Shown one piece after another: positions 11,401-22,141 of a stretch of 64,000 bases of DNA. How positions within the stretch are numbered: position 1 is the stretch's first letter; each line of letters begins with the position of its first letter. Source of the DNA: Euglena gracilis (taxonomy: Eukaryota > Euglenida > Euglenophyceae > Euglenales). The position numbers were made by a program, and so were the translations under genes. The notes beneath the pieces are model-generated. The model was not told the DNA's origin. It did not search any database and saw nothing but the letters and a program-made list of their open reading frames with translations. The stretch is from contig CP154954.1 of assembly GCA_039621445.1 (NCBI GenBank), positions 70,312,670-70,376,669 on the forward strand, read 5' to 3'.

Positions 11401-12149
11401 ACCCCTGGGTTGAAAACGGCGTTGGTGTTGTAGAAAACAGTATTGCTGTCATCGAAAACGGTATGCAAAAATGATGAGTAGTGGAAGTTTTTTTAGGGGG
11501 AAAGACGTTTGCGGAGCTGTGTGCATTCTTGGAGCGTAAATCCATTCAACCGCAAGTGACACACATGGGGTATCCCCTAGTGCATCAACAACCGTTAAAC
11601 ACAAACACTATCTATATGTCAAAAATGTGGCAGAGTTTTGAGCGGGGACACCGGAAAATCCTGGAACGATGACCAGAAAGGATACTGGGCAGGGGACAGG
11701 GATTGTCAAAAAGCGATTTAAATCAGGTAATTTTGGACACCCGATTTAAATCCCTCACGAAGTTTTGACAAACGTCGAAAAATGTCGATTATTATCCGCC
11801 AGAGCTCGCAATTTTGAATTAGGATCTTACCAGTGTCTCTTCCATTCTTGAGTGTCTATTTTTTCGACATATCACATGGCCGAGAAGTGAAAGCCCCTGG
11901 AGGGTTCAAGTTACAAAGTACTGGTCAAGTACTTTGTCAAGTCAAGTCAAGCCAAGTACAAGACGTGGAGAGCGACATGGAAGACCAGAAGACCCCTGGA
12001 GAAGGTCGACAGAAGTACAAGTTACCACTGGGGTACAAGTTTTACAAGCCAAGTACAAGTCAAGACCAGTGGTGGAGAGAAGCTGCCTGCAGAAGCTCAT
12101 CATGCTGTCCATGGCTTCTCAGCCCTTGTGCCTTTACAGTTTATCTGGT

Positions 12150-12275
12150 TTCCTTGGGCCTGAAAAGGCCCCCACAACCACTGGGCCTGAAAAGGCCCCA
12201 CCAGTCACTGGGCCTGAAAAGGCCCCCTCAAACCAGCCAGTGGCTAGAAAAGTCTCTGGGCCTGAAAAGGCCCGC
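12150..12275. repeat. GGGCCTGAAAAGGCCC minisatellite
   Basis: Four spaced copies of CTGGGCCTGAAAAGGCCC occur with intervals of about 27-48 bp. Each core contains a GGCC...GGCC dyad. Confidence 0.75.
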
Positions 12276-13312
12276 TCCAATGGTCAGGCCCCCAATTACT
12301 GCATACCCACCCCTTCTACCATGTCCAACCACAGCAAACCCACCATGCACACAACCATTCTCTGGCAAGGCTCCTCAATTCCTTTCATACCCACCCTCAT
12401 CCCTCACCCAACATCAGCCTTTCCATTTGCAGGTAAAGGGAACTTCTGGTGCTGACATCTTCCCCAACCAACCCCCCAGTTTGCCCCCAAAGTGTATCCT
12501 CCATCAGCCATCAGACATCACTTCTCTAAACTGTCTTTTTCAACCAGACTTTGGGCCACTGGCTGCACCATCATTTGTCTGTTCCTGTTTGTCACATTTG
12601 CATTCCATTGCATGTCACATTGCACTTGTTGTTGCTTTGTTTGTTTGAAAGCTCCAGTGAAAGCCTGTGTCCTAAAGTTTGGGGCAATTTTAGTGCGTTG
12701 GCCAGTTTTGGTCGACAGGTGTCCAGTTTTGGTCCACAGGTGTCCAGTTTTATTGGGGTCAATTTTTTGGGTTTTGGCCAAGGGAGGTGAACCTGTGTGC
12801 CACAGTTGGGGACCATGCTGTGACAAAAAAACTTTTCGGGGCAAGATGTTACAGTTGGCCGTGCAGGCTAGTTTTTGCAGTGGCTGTGGCAAAAACGTTT
12901 GGGACCAGTTTTTTGCAGTTTGTTGTTGCACAAACCTTGTGGCACAAAACCCTCCTATTGCCGAATACTGTCCCCCTCACTCCCCCCCCCTGTGCCCAAA
13001 ACTGTCCCCCCCCTGTGGGCCCCAAAACTGCCATGTGCTGCCGAAAACTGTCCCCCCCTGTTTGTCAACGCTGGTGTTCAGAAAAAGACATTCAACTGAT
13101 AGGCCGTCTTCTTTTTTTTGTCTGCAACAAAAGGAGTTTCCCCCCCGTCGGCTGGTGTTTGTCCGGGGTAAGACCCAAAAGGTCCTGTCGGCGAGCGGAG
13201 TTGCCTTTCGCGGCGACATTTAGGTGGGCTCAAAAGTTTACACATTGGGCGAAGTGTTTTCGACAAAAAAGACTTTCGCGGCCGCGTCAGACCCCCGCGT
13301 TCGTCTAAAGAA

Positions 13313-13385
13313 CGATTTAAATCCCCCCGATTTAAATCCCCTAATTTCTAGGCGATTTAAATCGGGGGGGATTTAAATCCCCCCG
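13313..13385. repeat. Cluster of GATTTAAATC palindromes
   Basis: Four copies lie in about 70 bp, in the contexts CCCCCCGATTTAAATCCCC and GGCGATTTAAATCGGGGGG. The cluster as a whole is an inverted repeat. Two more copies are at 11711-11750. Confidence 0.8.
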
Positions 13386-13474
13386 CCATCCCTGGCAGGG
13401 GATAACTAGGGTCATGACTCCTGTCATCTCGTTTCTAGTAGCCTCTGTAGTCCACATCCCTGGGTTTCGGGTGT

Positions 13475-14127
13475 CTACTCAAAATCCGAACCGGTGGCCA
13501 TATCGGCCCTTGACTTTCTTGACGCATATACGTCTCTGAATTTATGAGCGCTAAAGCAGGGATCATCCCTTTTATTACGTGGGGTATCATCCCCCTCCCT
13601 GCACGAAGCCGGGTGATAATCCTCGATAGAGGTTGTTCTTTGACCTACCATATGCCTTTTGGCTGAAGTATGATCTTTTGAACTGCGACTCATATCACGA
13701 TGGCTATGGCTTGGGTGGGGAGGAGCCGCATAGCGACATTTGGGTGAGGGGTGGTTGGTGGATACACACAGTGAACATGTGGATAGTGATTTGTATTTTG
13801 GTTTTTGTGAATGCGCATTTTGTGAAAAACAAGAACTGCATGCTGAGCTGATCCTCTTGGGATTGCGTTGCGCTTTCGCGCTGTGGGATTTGGACAATGG
13901 CAAGATATATGACCCTTTTTGTTACACAAAAAGCACAATTTGTCCGAAAATTCTTCTGAAGAGCGCGAATTGCGCGATTTGGATTCCGCCATAGCGGTAT
14001 TTGGTAAGCATGACACATTTTTCACAGAACTGACTTGTATAGCGGGTATTCCTGCTGTGGGGTGGCTCGTAAAAGCCGAATGCCCAGAAGCTGTGATAGC
14101 TTCAACTGTTTGGAAACATAGTTCCAT
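13475..14127 (-). pseudogene. Element B Gag C-terminus with CCHC zinc knuckle
   Basis: The minus-strand frame reads CFLCNKKGHISCHC, a canonical CX2CX4HX4C nucleic-acid-binding knuckle. It is followed by PNPTARKRN and Ser/His/Lys-rich sequence. It lies just downstream of the capsid region of the gag to its right but in another frame. The homologous piece in the plus-strand fragment at 18608 has the last Cys changed to Trp. Nothing like protease or RT follows before 13400, so the pol part of B is missing here. Confidence 0.65.
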
Positions 14128-16091
14128 CGCTCATCGAGCGTCAAAATATGTCCTGCGAGTTCCTCGCGGTTCCTCGCAGTTCCTTGCGGTGAATACTGCG
14201 TCAAATTGCTCTTTCATTTGATTTTTGCCTAACTCATCTACTTCGGCTGCCAAAGAAAGCCATTTTGAGTACCATAGGTCCATCGACCTCCATTTTCGGT
14301 CATGGGGGGCATATTGCCGCCATTTTTCTCCAGAGTGATTCTGGAAACCAAACAGGAACATGGTGAAGCATATTGCTCAACCAAATCCTGAAAAGAAATG
14401 CGCCCACGAATGACCAATTGTCTGGCGCGTTCCTTTTCATCTTTTGGTAAACAATCTATGAATTGCATTTTGATCACCTCTGGATTTTCGTTCTGGGTTG
14501 ATCCTTTCAATTCCCAGTAGTAATCCCAATCACGGAAAAACTGTTTCCATGTTGTTGGGACACCGTCCCATTGGGGCTTCACCTTTTTCGCGATAGCGAT
14601 AATTCCTTTGATATCTTTCGGAGACTCCCACGGCCCTTCGGTGGTATTAAAGGAGGATGGGCCTGGGCGCAAAACCGCACCATGCGCGGGTACCTCGGTG
14701 GTTGCACCAGGTGTACTTTTGGGTGTATTTTGCGAATGCGCATTCAATATTCCACTTGGTGTACCATAGGTACCTTGCAAACTTGGTGAATCGCGAATGC
14801 GCGAATGGTGATGCTGATGCGTCTCAGGATGAATACCATGTGCTGGAGTGCGGCTCATACCGCGACAAAGTTCATATTCCCAACTTTTTCGATTTCTTTG
14901 AGAGTTTCGCTTGGCTTTCTCTTTAAAACCAACCCCATTATCCAAAAAATGGTCCATTGGGACTGGTACCGCTGGGGGAGGGACCACTGCATGAGCAGAA
15001 GCGTAATTTTGTGGCAATGTGCCAATAGGCTCCGCAACAGGTGCGCTGTTAGCGCTTTTGGAGCTGGAATCTGCGGCAAGTGTGCCTACAACACCCATAT
15101 CGGGTTTGTGTTGTAAAAAACGCAATTGTGTGTGTACTTGATCCAAATTTTCTGTAAAGTCACGAACATTTTTCTCCAAATCGCCGAGAATTTTCAGATG
15201 ATCGATGATTGCACCAATATCTTCCTGCGAACGCTTAACACGCCTGCGGTGTTTGGCCATATCGTCCAGAAGAGGGATTTTGTCAGAAAAAGACCGGAAA
15301 TCTTGCGAAATTTTTCCAGAACCACTTTCCAATTCCCGTAGTCGCACAGCTAGAGGGTGCACCGCTTCGGAAATAGACTCCAGTTGTGCAGATGGTTTGG
15401 AAGGAAGGGTATCTTGCGGATTCCGCACGTTTTCAGCCATTGGCTGTTCCAAAAACACCGTAACGTGCGCGGATAGCGCTGAGAAATCTTTTTGCAAGTT
15501 TTTGACTTGCTCATTCACTGTTTCCTCGGTCCCTATCGGACCGTCACAAATTTTTTTCCTGCCTTGGTGATTTTCATCATGCATATCTGCAGAAAATCGC
15601 TGAAATTCTAAGTTATGTGAACATGGTACCGCATTGCGGTTCTGCAACTCCGCAATGGCGGTTTGGATGTCAACAATATTATTCTGCCACCGTTGGTGGT
15701 AAGCATCCTGCCTGCTTGCAATATTCGCGATATGGGCGTAAAAACTTGTTATCTCAGCAGAATTTTCACCACACCTACATGATTTTAGCTCCAACCGGGA
15801 AAGTCTTTCCTCCAATTGCTGCAAATAAGTGCTGGAAGTGAAACCTTCACCAGGTTGGGTGTGCATATGGTGAAAATTTGCCGATTCACGGCTCAGTTGC
15901 ATAATGCGCTGATGCGCTTCCTGGAATGCAGCAGCTAGGGTATCGAACTGCTTCAAGGTAACAAAAGCTCCCATATCAGTATTTTTGTGCTCAAAAAGTG
16001 CCGATATTGGCTCCACTTTTGTAATCAACTTTTGCAAACTATGTTGCATGTGCAAAAGTGCCACATCATTGCATCTCAGACAAATTTTCAC
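14128..16091 (-). pseudogene. Element B gag, coiled-coil and capsid region
   Basis: A 617-residue minus-strand open frame is predicted to be mostly coiled coil (about residues 1-330). A Pro/Ser/His linker follows, then a capsid-like block: VKPQWDGVPTTWKQFFRDW, then ERARQLVIRGRISFQDLVEQY. Near 14330 the homologous sequence (KWRSMDLWYSKWLSLAAEVD) shifts to another frame, so the copy is broken. The same block is found at 18000-18520 on the plus strand. The 16091 end is not a true start: the frame takes over from the ATG-initiated one at 16908 across a 26-base overlap, a frameshift of one base. Confidence 0.7.
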
Positions 16092-16908
16092 TCAGTCTGT
16101 GAGGGTTTTGTGCGGGTGTGTCCTCCTTCGGAGGACATGCCAGCATGCGGTGAACCACATCAGTGGGTTGTTTGTCAATTGTGCCTGTAGGCACCGTTGC
16201 GACATCCTGATGCAGGGAAGTCCAACAAGATGCCTGATTTTGCAGCAAAGGCTGATGATCACACTGGGCGATGGGTTGCTCGATAGAGCCACACGCCGAC
16301 AGGCGTTGCACCCATTGCGCAGCGGGGTTATCGCCTAAATCAAACACCATTAGGTGTGGAAACTCCTGGGTTGGGAGATGCTCGATGGAGCTTGATACCG
16401 GTAGGTGTTGCACCTGTCGGGTGTTGGAATGCTCTATAGAGCTGGGGGTTGGAGGTAGTTGCTCGATAAAGCTGGCCACTGTGGGGGGATGCTCGATAGA
16501 GCTGGACACCATTAGGTGTGGCACCCATTGGTTGGGGGGATGCTCGATAGAGCTGTGGGGGGAATGCTCGATAGAGCTGGTAAATGGGGTGGGGGAGGGT
16601 TCGGTAGAGCTGAAAATTACGGTAGGGGGATGCTCAATAGAGCTGAAAACTGGGGTGTGGGGGTGCTCAATAGAGCTGGAAACCACTGGGGTGGGGGGAT
16701 GCTCAATAGAGCTGGAAACCACTGGGGTGGGGGGATGCTCAATAGAGCTGGAAACCACTGGGGTGGGGGGATGCTCAATAGAGCTGGGAGTTGCCCCATA
16801 TAGGGCCACACACCTGGGTTGGAGCATATACTCCTGCAACAAATCTTCGTCAAACTTTCTCAAAGAACTAATCAAAGCTTTTGATGTGTTGGTGCTTGAG
16901 CTCTGCAT
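16066..16908 (-). CDS. Element B Gag N-terminal repeat region
   Basis: The frame starts at an ATG (16908), 240 bases after the PBS, and encodes MQSSSTNTSKALISSLRKF. It is followed by a long run of SSIEHPPTPVV-type repeats (at least ten recognisable SIEH units in about 150 residues), then less regular sequence. It ends by overlapping the coiled-coil gag frame. The start context (CTCTGCAT on the plus strand) is shared with the gag at 48339, which also begins MQS. The repeats resemble no known domain. A structural or surface role in the particle is only a guess. Confidence 0.55.
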   Translation of the reverse strand: MQSSSTNTSKALISSLRKFDEDLLQEYMLQPRCVALYGATPSSIEHPPTPVVSSSIEHPPTPVVSSSIEHPPTPVVSSSIEHPHTPVFSSIEHPPTVIFSSTEPSPTPFTSSIEHSPHSSIEHPPNQWVPHLMVSSSIEHPPTVASFIEQLPPTPSSIEHSNTRQVQHLPVSSSIEHLPTQEFPHLMVFDLGDNPAAQWVQRLSACGSIEQPIAQCDHQPLLQNQASCWTSLHQDVATVPTGTIDKQPTDVVHRMLACPPKEDTPAQNPHRLSENLSEMQ

Positions 16909-17146
16909 ATTTTTTACTTATTTGCAGAAACAAGCACAAGAAACCCCAAAAGGTAAGCAAAGGAACAAACCCAGAAGGTTGTGGCAGCGTATACTGCCCA
17001 GAGCCTCCTGAAGCTCGTACCTGTGCTTCGAAGGTGGCTCCAAGCAGCTCGTGGATGCTTTGTAGCCTATAGGCTCAGCACCACTCACTGTTTGAAGTCA
17101 CCTGTTAAGATGGGGGGGGGGGAAGGGGCGTAGGAAAGAAACCAAA

Positions 17147-17156
17147 TCTGCTACCA
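17147..17156 (-). other. Primer-binding site of element B
   Basis: The minus strand reads TGGTAGCAGA two bases after the LTR end at 17159, complementary to an initiator-Met-type tRNA 3' end. Confidence 0.8.
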
Positions 17157-17158
17157 AG

Positions 17159-17576
17159 TGTACGTCCCCTGACTCTATTCCCACTGCCTGTCGGCCTAGT
17201 TACACCCTCCCGTGGGAACAGAACCAGGAGAGTAACAAAAGAGAAAATGCTTTCACTTAACTATTAGTTTTTATTGCCTTTGGGCTTATGCAGAGCACAA
17301 GGCAAAAGAGAGGGATTTGTTTGGAAACTCGTTCCTCCAATGTTCTCCTATCGGAGTGTTGAACTTGAAACCTTGGATTGCCCTTTTGGGATTATGGAGG
17401 ATGAAACAAAAGAAATAATACCACCTGTGAAAAGAGAAGGCAGATCCGAGATAGGATAGGCTATTCCTAATTCTGCAATTTGTGTTGCAGAACATGGAAT
17501 AGTACTATCCAGCATGACATTGTACATTCTGCAGTCAGCTGCTATGCACAGTGCCATGTTCATGCTGCCTGGTACA
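17159..17576 (-). repeat. 5' LTR of element B
   Basis: This 418-bp segment begins TGTACCAGGC and ends GACGTACA on the minus strand. It is almost the same sequence and exactly the same length as the inverted copy at 46547-46964. It carries the conserved CACAGGTGGTATTAT block and GGCAATAAAAACTA, an AATAAA-type polyadenylation signal. The PBS and the ATG of gag follow in the sense direction. Confidence 0.85.
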
Positions 17577-17905
17577 CAGGTGTATCCCCCGCGACCCCCT
17601 CCCCGCGACCCCCCCCCGCGACCCCCCCCGCGACCCACACATGGAGGGTTTCCGCATCCCACTAGGAGCCAAAAAAGGGCACCTAATTAGGAATTTGCAC
17701 CAAAATTAGGAATCAAAATTGCCTAAAATGTGTGACAAATTCCTAATTGGAGCTATTTTTGGACCCAAAAGTTCTAAAAATAGGTCCCATGTGACGTTGT
17801 ATGAGACACACTTGTCACGTGTGTCCCGTCAAAAATTCCACGTCCCCCCCGCGACCCCCCCCCCGCGCCCCCCCCGCGACCCCCCCCCCCGCGACTCATA
17901 CACCC
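17577..17905 (+). repeat. Short repeat bracketed by GCGACCCCC tracts
   Basis: Both edges consist of three or four GCGACCCCCC-like units. The core contains GAGCCAAAAAAGG, AATTAGGAATT, TCCTAATTGG and a CACGTG-containing dyad. Inverted relatives lie at about 58530-58800 and 59185-59440. The outer edges (GTGTATCCCC and ACTCATACACCCC) are roughly inverted, so it may be a MITE-like unit. Confidence 0.6.
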
Positions 17906-17929
17906 CCCATGGTACCTGTGGTACCATGA

Positions 17930-19150
17930 GCAACGACCTGGATGCGCATTTGCGCATGCCACTGTCACAACCCTATACCAACAACCAGGACGGAAATCGC
18001 ACACCACAACGTGGTTTCAATGGTACAATTACAATTGCCAACACAGTTAAGCCACAATGGGACGGAGATCCCACAAGTTGGAAACAGTTTTGGCGCGACT
18101 GAGAGTATAACTGGGACCTGAAGGGTCCAACCCAGGACGGGGACCCCGAGGTAATCATTGAGTTCATTGATTACCTCCCTAAAGAAGAAAAAGAACGCGC
18201 CCGACAACTTGTGATCCGGAATCGGATTTCCTTCCCAGAACTGGTTGACCAATATGTGTCAACATGTTCAAGTTCGGTATCGCGAATTGCGCTGGAGAAC
18301 AAATGGCGGCAATTCGTGCCAAGTGACCGAAAATGGAGGTCCATTGACCTTTTGTATTCCAAATGGTTGGGATTGGCCGGTGAAGTTGATGAGTTGGGTG
18401 AAAATCAAATGACGGACCAGTTTGACGCTGTTCTTTTGAATTTCATCCCCAACCTCATCAAAGAAGTTCACCGCAAGGAGCTTGAGGGAAACGCACTTTC
18501 ACTTGAACAACGGTGGAATTAGATTTCCAAGCAAATGAAGCTCAAACAACTACTGAATCAGATACAATCGGCGTTCAGCCACCACATCCGACCAAAATTA
18601 GGATAAATTGTGCTTTTTGTGCAACAAATCGGGGCACAAGTCCCGTGATTGGCCAAATCCTGATACGCGAAAGCGGCATCATAGTCCACAAGGATCAAAT
18701 TCATCATACAATTCAGGCTACTCAACGTTTTCGTACAAACTTCATAAACCACAAGATACAAAGCATCGACAAAGATCCCGATCACCGTTCCGCGAACGCG
18801 GACACGATCGTGAATCTCAAGGTCGGTCATCCCGATCCTATACAAAACATGATTCAAACCGCGAGTCATCGCGATCCCGTTTGCGAAGTTGATCCCTCCC
18901 TTCGCGATTACCACACCCATGGTCGAACGGATCCTGGTTCACCACGACGACAAGCGGGTGAAGGCCCATCCAAGTCACAAGTCCGACAAGTTCCCTTTGT
19001 GAATCACACAACCACCACTCTACAAAATGTCACCGTTCTCATTCCCCCCGTACAAGTCAACGTCATCGCGATTCAAATCGCGGTGATAAAACGCGTTACA
19101 ATTCCCTTCACCACAAGCACAGGTTTAAAACTTCCTCTTTGGAGGAGGGA
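17930..19150 (+). pseudogene. B-type gag fragment, plus strand
   Basis: Frames read KPQWDGDPTSWKQFWRD, then a stop where element B has Trp, then ERARQLVIRNRISFPELVDQY and KWRSIDLLYSKWLGLAGEVD. After another stop near 18520 comes a knuckle, CFLCNKSGHKSRDW, whose final Cys has become Trp, followed by Arg/Ser-rich sequence. The order matches element B (14238-13690), so this is the second half of a gag in opposite orientation. At 19150 it abuts the inverted copy of the start of element A, a chimeric junction. Confidence 0.65.
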
Positions 19151-19153
19151 ACT

Positions 19154-20016
19154 GTTCGCCGGATCTGAAAAAACCTCACTGACGAAGTCAGTGAGCCGAC
19201 CTCCGCCAACCATGTTCGCCGGCCCCACCCCGTGTGCGCCGCCGGTCGCCCCCGCGACCGGCGAGTCCCGGTGGGCCGAGGGCCCGGGGGGGTCCTCGCC
19301 GTCGTGGATAACCACCGACAGCAGGGGGGGTGGGTTTTTCCGGGGCGGGGCCTGCGCTTTTTCTGGGGGTTGGTGGGCTCAGGCCAACTCCCATTTTTTC
19401 ACCCAGGTGTTTCCGCCTACCCCTGCCGGCGCGTAGGATCGTTTTTTTAATGTTTTCTGAAAATTTCGTGAACACCGAAAAATCTGCCATTTGCAATGAA
19501 ATCTCACTTTCTCTCTTTCTCTCTCACTCACTCTCTGGCACACCTTGAAGGAAAAACCAACCCACTGAAACTTGGAACTTTGAGAGTGAGAAACTGAAAG
19601 TAACTTATGTGAAGAATTGAAAACGAATGTGAAATGTGAATGTGTGAAAATGTGCAAACCTGGGGGCAAGGAGGTGAGGGGTATGGGGAAGGGCGGTGAG
19701 GATGGCGGTGGTTGTAGGCTCCTTCAAACCAATCCTTCAATGAATACCACCAACAATGTAATGACCAACAATGTAATTGCCAATTCCAATTTGAACAATG
19801 TAATTGATCAAATCCAATTCAATGTATTTCTTCTTTGCCAAATAATGGGGAAAACCCCTCAAGTTCTGTGAAAAAACAGAATTTGAAGGCGCAAAATAAT
19901 TTGACCCGCTTCTAATTTCAATCGCGGGTTTTTTTAACTGATTGGCTGTTACCCGCGATGTTGGAATTTGCGCTTTCTGGCAATTTTTGGCTGCCGGCGA
20001 AAGCCGGCGGCCGACA
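19154..20016 (-). repeat. Inverted copy of the 5' end of element A
   Basis: This is the partner of 4373-5275, about 40 bp shorter. On the minus strand it starts TGTCGGCC after AAGGGAGGGGG, a good polypurine tract. This copy therefore sits like a 3' LTR at its outer edge, although its inner part continues into leader and first codons as a 5' end does. Confidence 0.65.
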
Positions 20017-20239
20017 CCCCCTCCCTTGCTACCTTAGTCGGACACCAAAAACTCGCCCCCCCCTTTTCCTCAACAAAGAGGGGTGAAGTCCTCCAATCGG
20101 CACTCCTTCACCCAAAGCCTATGTCCCACACATGCTCCCTTGAACCAACCACACGGGAAATAAAATTCAGGGACTACGGCTTTCAAGTGCCTTCAAACCC
20201 TTGGGAAAGACTCGGTTCACCAACCAATGAATATTTGGC
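20017..20239. other. No gene recognised
   Basis: Short non-coding stretch between the inverted arm and the C-tract minisatellite. Only the polypurine run (minus strand) at its left edge is notable. Confidence 0.4.
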
Positions 20240-20640
20240 TGCCCCCCCCCCTCCCCCCGCTTCTCACGGGTGGAATGAGGGTCTTCACCAAGATCTGCCC
20301 CACCCCCTCTCCAACGGGTCGGGGGATTTTTGGTAAAAATTCGGTTGGCGCCCCCCCCTCTCGGGCCGGGGGGATTTTAGTCAAAAAATCGAGCGCTCCC
20401 CCCCCCTCCTCGGGTCGGGGGATTTTTGTCAAAAATCGAGCGCCCCACCCCCCCCTTCGGGCCGGGGGGATTTTAAAAATTCAAGCGCCCCCCCCCACCT
20501 CCTCGGGCCGGGGGATTTTTGTCCAAAAATCAAACGCCACCCCCCTCCTCGGGCCGGCGGATTCTTAAAAATTCAAGTGCCCCCCCCCCTCCTCGGGCCG
20601 GGGGGATATTTGTCAAACCGAAGGGGGGCTCATTATGTGA
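20240..20640. repeat. C-tract minisatellite (GGGCCGGGGGATTTTT unit)
   Basis: Seven or eight units of 40-60 bp alternate a C run and CTCCTCGGGCCGGGGG with ATTTTTGTCAAAAATC and a short AGCGCC link. Length varies mainly in the C runs. Confidence 0.8.
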
Positions 20641-21531
20641 CCAAGAACTGCGCATATTACGCAGCCCGCAAACAGCCCCCCCCCCCCGCCCCCCACCCGT
20701 GCATAGCGCAAATCTCGCACAATTGCGTACATCTTACAAATGGGTATCTGCCCAACCCAACCGTATTCTTTTGGGAATAAGTCCCAAAGATGTTTGTGTA
20801 CATATTTCACAACGGTATTTTTGTTGTTGATTTGCAAACCACGTGCTCAAAATGCAGATTTGGTTTACTTAAGCAACAAAAGTAGCCACCCCCCTTCTTT
20901 GACCACGATCTTGTTGGTCAAACTGGCGAACACCAAAAGGTGTTTTGATCATTCAAGCGCACAATTGCGCTCACTTCAAATTTATTTGCAAAAAACAAGG
21001 TGTGTGATAAGTTTTTGGGATACATTGCAAATACTGCATTTTTTCCCATGAACTTGCACAGCTTTGTGTAGAACAGCTATTTTGAACAAAATGGCCATGT
21101 TCTTATTGCAGAAGTGAGTCCCGATAGGGAAATAAGTTGAATTCCTTGAGAAAATCTGCAACATAGTTGCCCCCTCCCCAAAAAATGAATCAAAATTCAT
21201 TCAAACATGCATTTTTGTGGACTTGACCACTTAGCCTTTGGTCTATGTGACCAACACACCCTATGATGTGCAAGGCCTATGGGCCATTACCCACGCGGTC
21301 CATGGGTCCGTAGGACCAATTTGCACAAAATGCAAGGACCAAAAGGACCAAAAGTCCACAAATCCATATTATAAGGTGAAAAGTCCATAGAACCTCAAAA
21401 AAATGGCACAAAAAGCCATATTACATGGCTGGAAGTGGCTGAATTGGCCAAAACACGCCAAATAGGCTAGTTTTATGCAGGTTTGCATAAGTGTCACTTT
21501 GGCATGGCCTCAAAACCACCACAAAAGCTTC
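20641..21531. other. No gene recognised
   Basis: AT-richer sequence with small palindromes (AGCGCACAATTGCGCT near 20957) and no protein match that I can support. It ends at the AAA preceding the inverted terminus of the DNA transposon. Confidence 0.35.
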
Positions 21532-21540
21532 AAAGGGGGA

Positions 21541-21593
21541 GCACACGGCTGGCCGACGGCTGGCCGACGGCTGGCCGACGTCTGGCCGACGGC
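21541..21593. repeat. GGCTGGCCGAC subterminal tandem repeat
   Basis: Four units of CGGCTGGCCGA lie just inside the left terminus. Two units lie just inside the right terminus at 40886-40910. Such subterminal repeats are typical transposase-binding sites. Confidence 0.7.
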
Positions 21594-22141
21594 GTGACGA
21601 AGGCTCGTGGGAGATTTGTCGACCGTTATAAGCCGCATTGTTAAAAGGGTATGGTGACACCAAATTTCTTTGGGATAGAGTCCCAATTCGGAGGGATTCC
21701 CAATTTTTCCTCAAAAATTCCCAACCACAACCAAACACCCTCATTTTGTTTTGCAAATTCCTTTGCAAAAAGCACTTATTGGGGCCCACCATCTGAACTT
21801 ATTTTCCTGGTTGGGTTTGCGGAAACCAGTCTACTCCAACGACAACAAAAATGCAACACAAAGCTCATTTGCTAGCCGGACAGTAGGTATGGGCTCAACA
21901 ACCATGGTGCAGACTTATATTGGGCACGCGTGCGGATCACCACAGGCGGTCCAGGGATAGTTGGCGCATGGTCAAATTCATCTGTTTCACGGTTGGAGAT
22001 GCAACGGGTTCCATAAATCAACAACGAACAGTGGCCCGTCAGCAGCAGTGAACAAATTATTTCAGTTGATATTTCATAGAAAATGTCATGTCCTTTTCAT
22101 TTTATCACCAAAAAACCAAATGCCACATCCTGCTCCTTTTG

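Larger units (their letters stand above)
11401..13470. other. Gene-poor segment bounded by GATTTAAATC palindromes
   Basis: No convincing protein is present, although an open frame spans 11833-12648. The 10-bp palindrome GATTTAAATC occurs twice at 11711-11750 and four times at 13313-13385, bracketing 1.6 kb. Inside lie a GGGCCTGAAAAGGCCC minisatellite (about 12150-12275), tandem GTCCAGTTTTGGTC words (about 12700-12760) and AAAACTGTCCCCCC repeats (about 12990-13060). Confidence 0.4.

Noticed and set aside
11833-12648. 271-codon frame with GLKRPPQPLGLKRP repeats
   Set aside because: Open mainly across a minisatellite; no ATG context, domain or neighbour supports coding.
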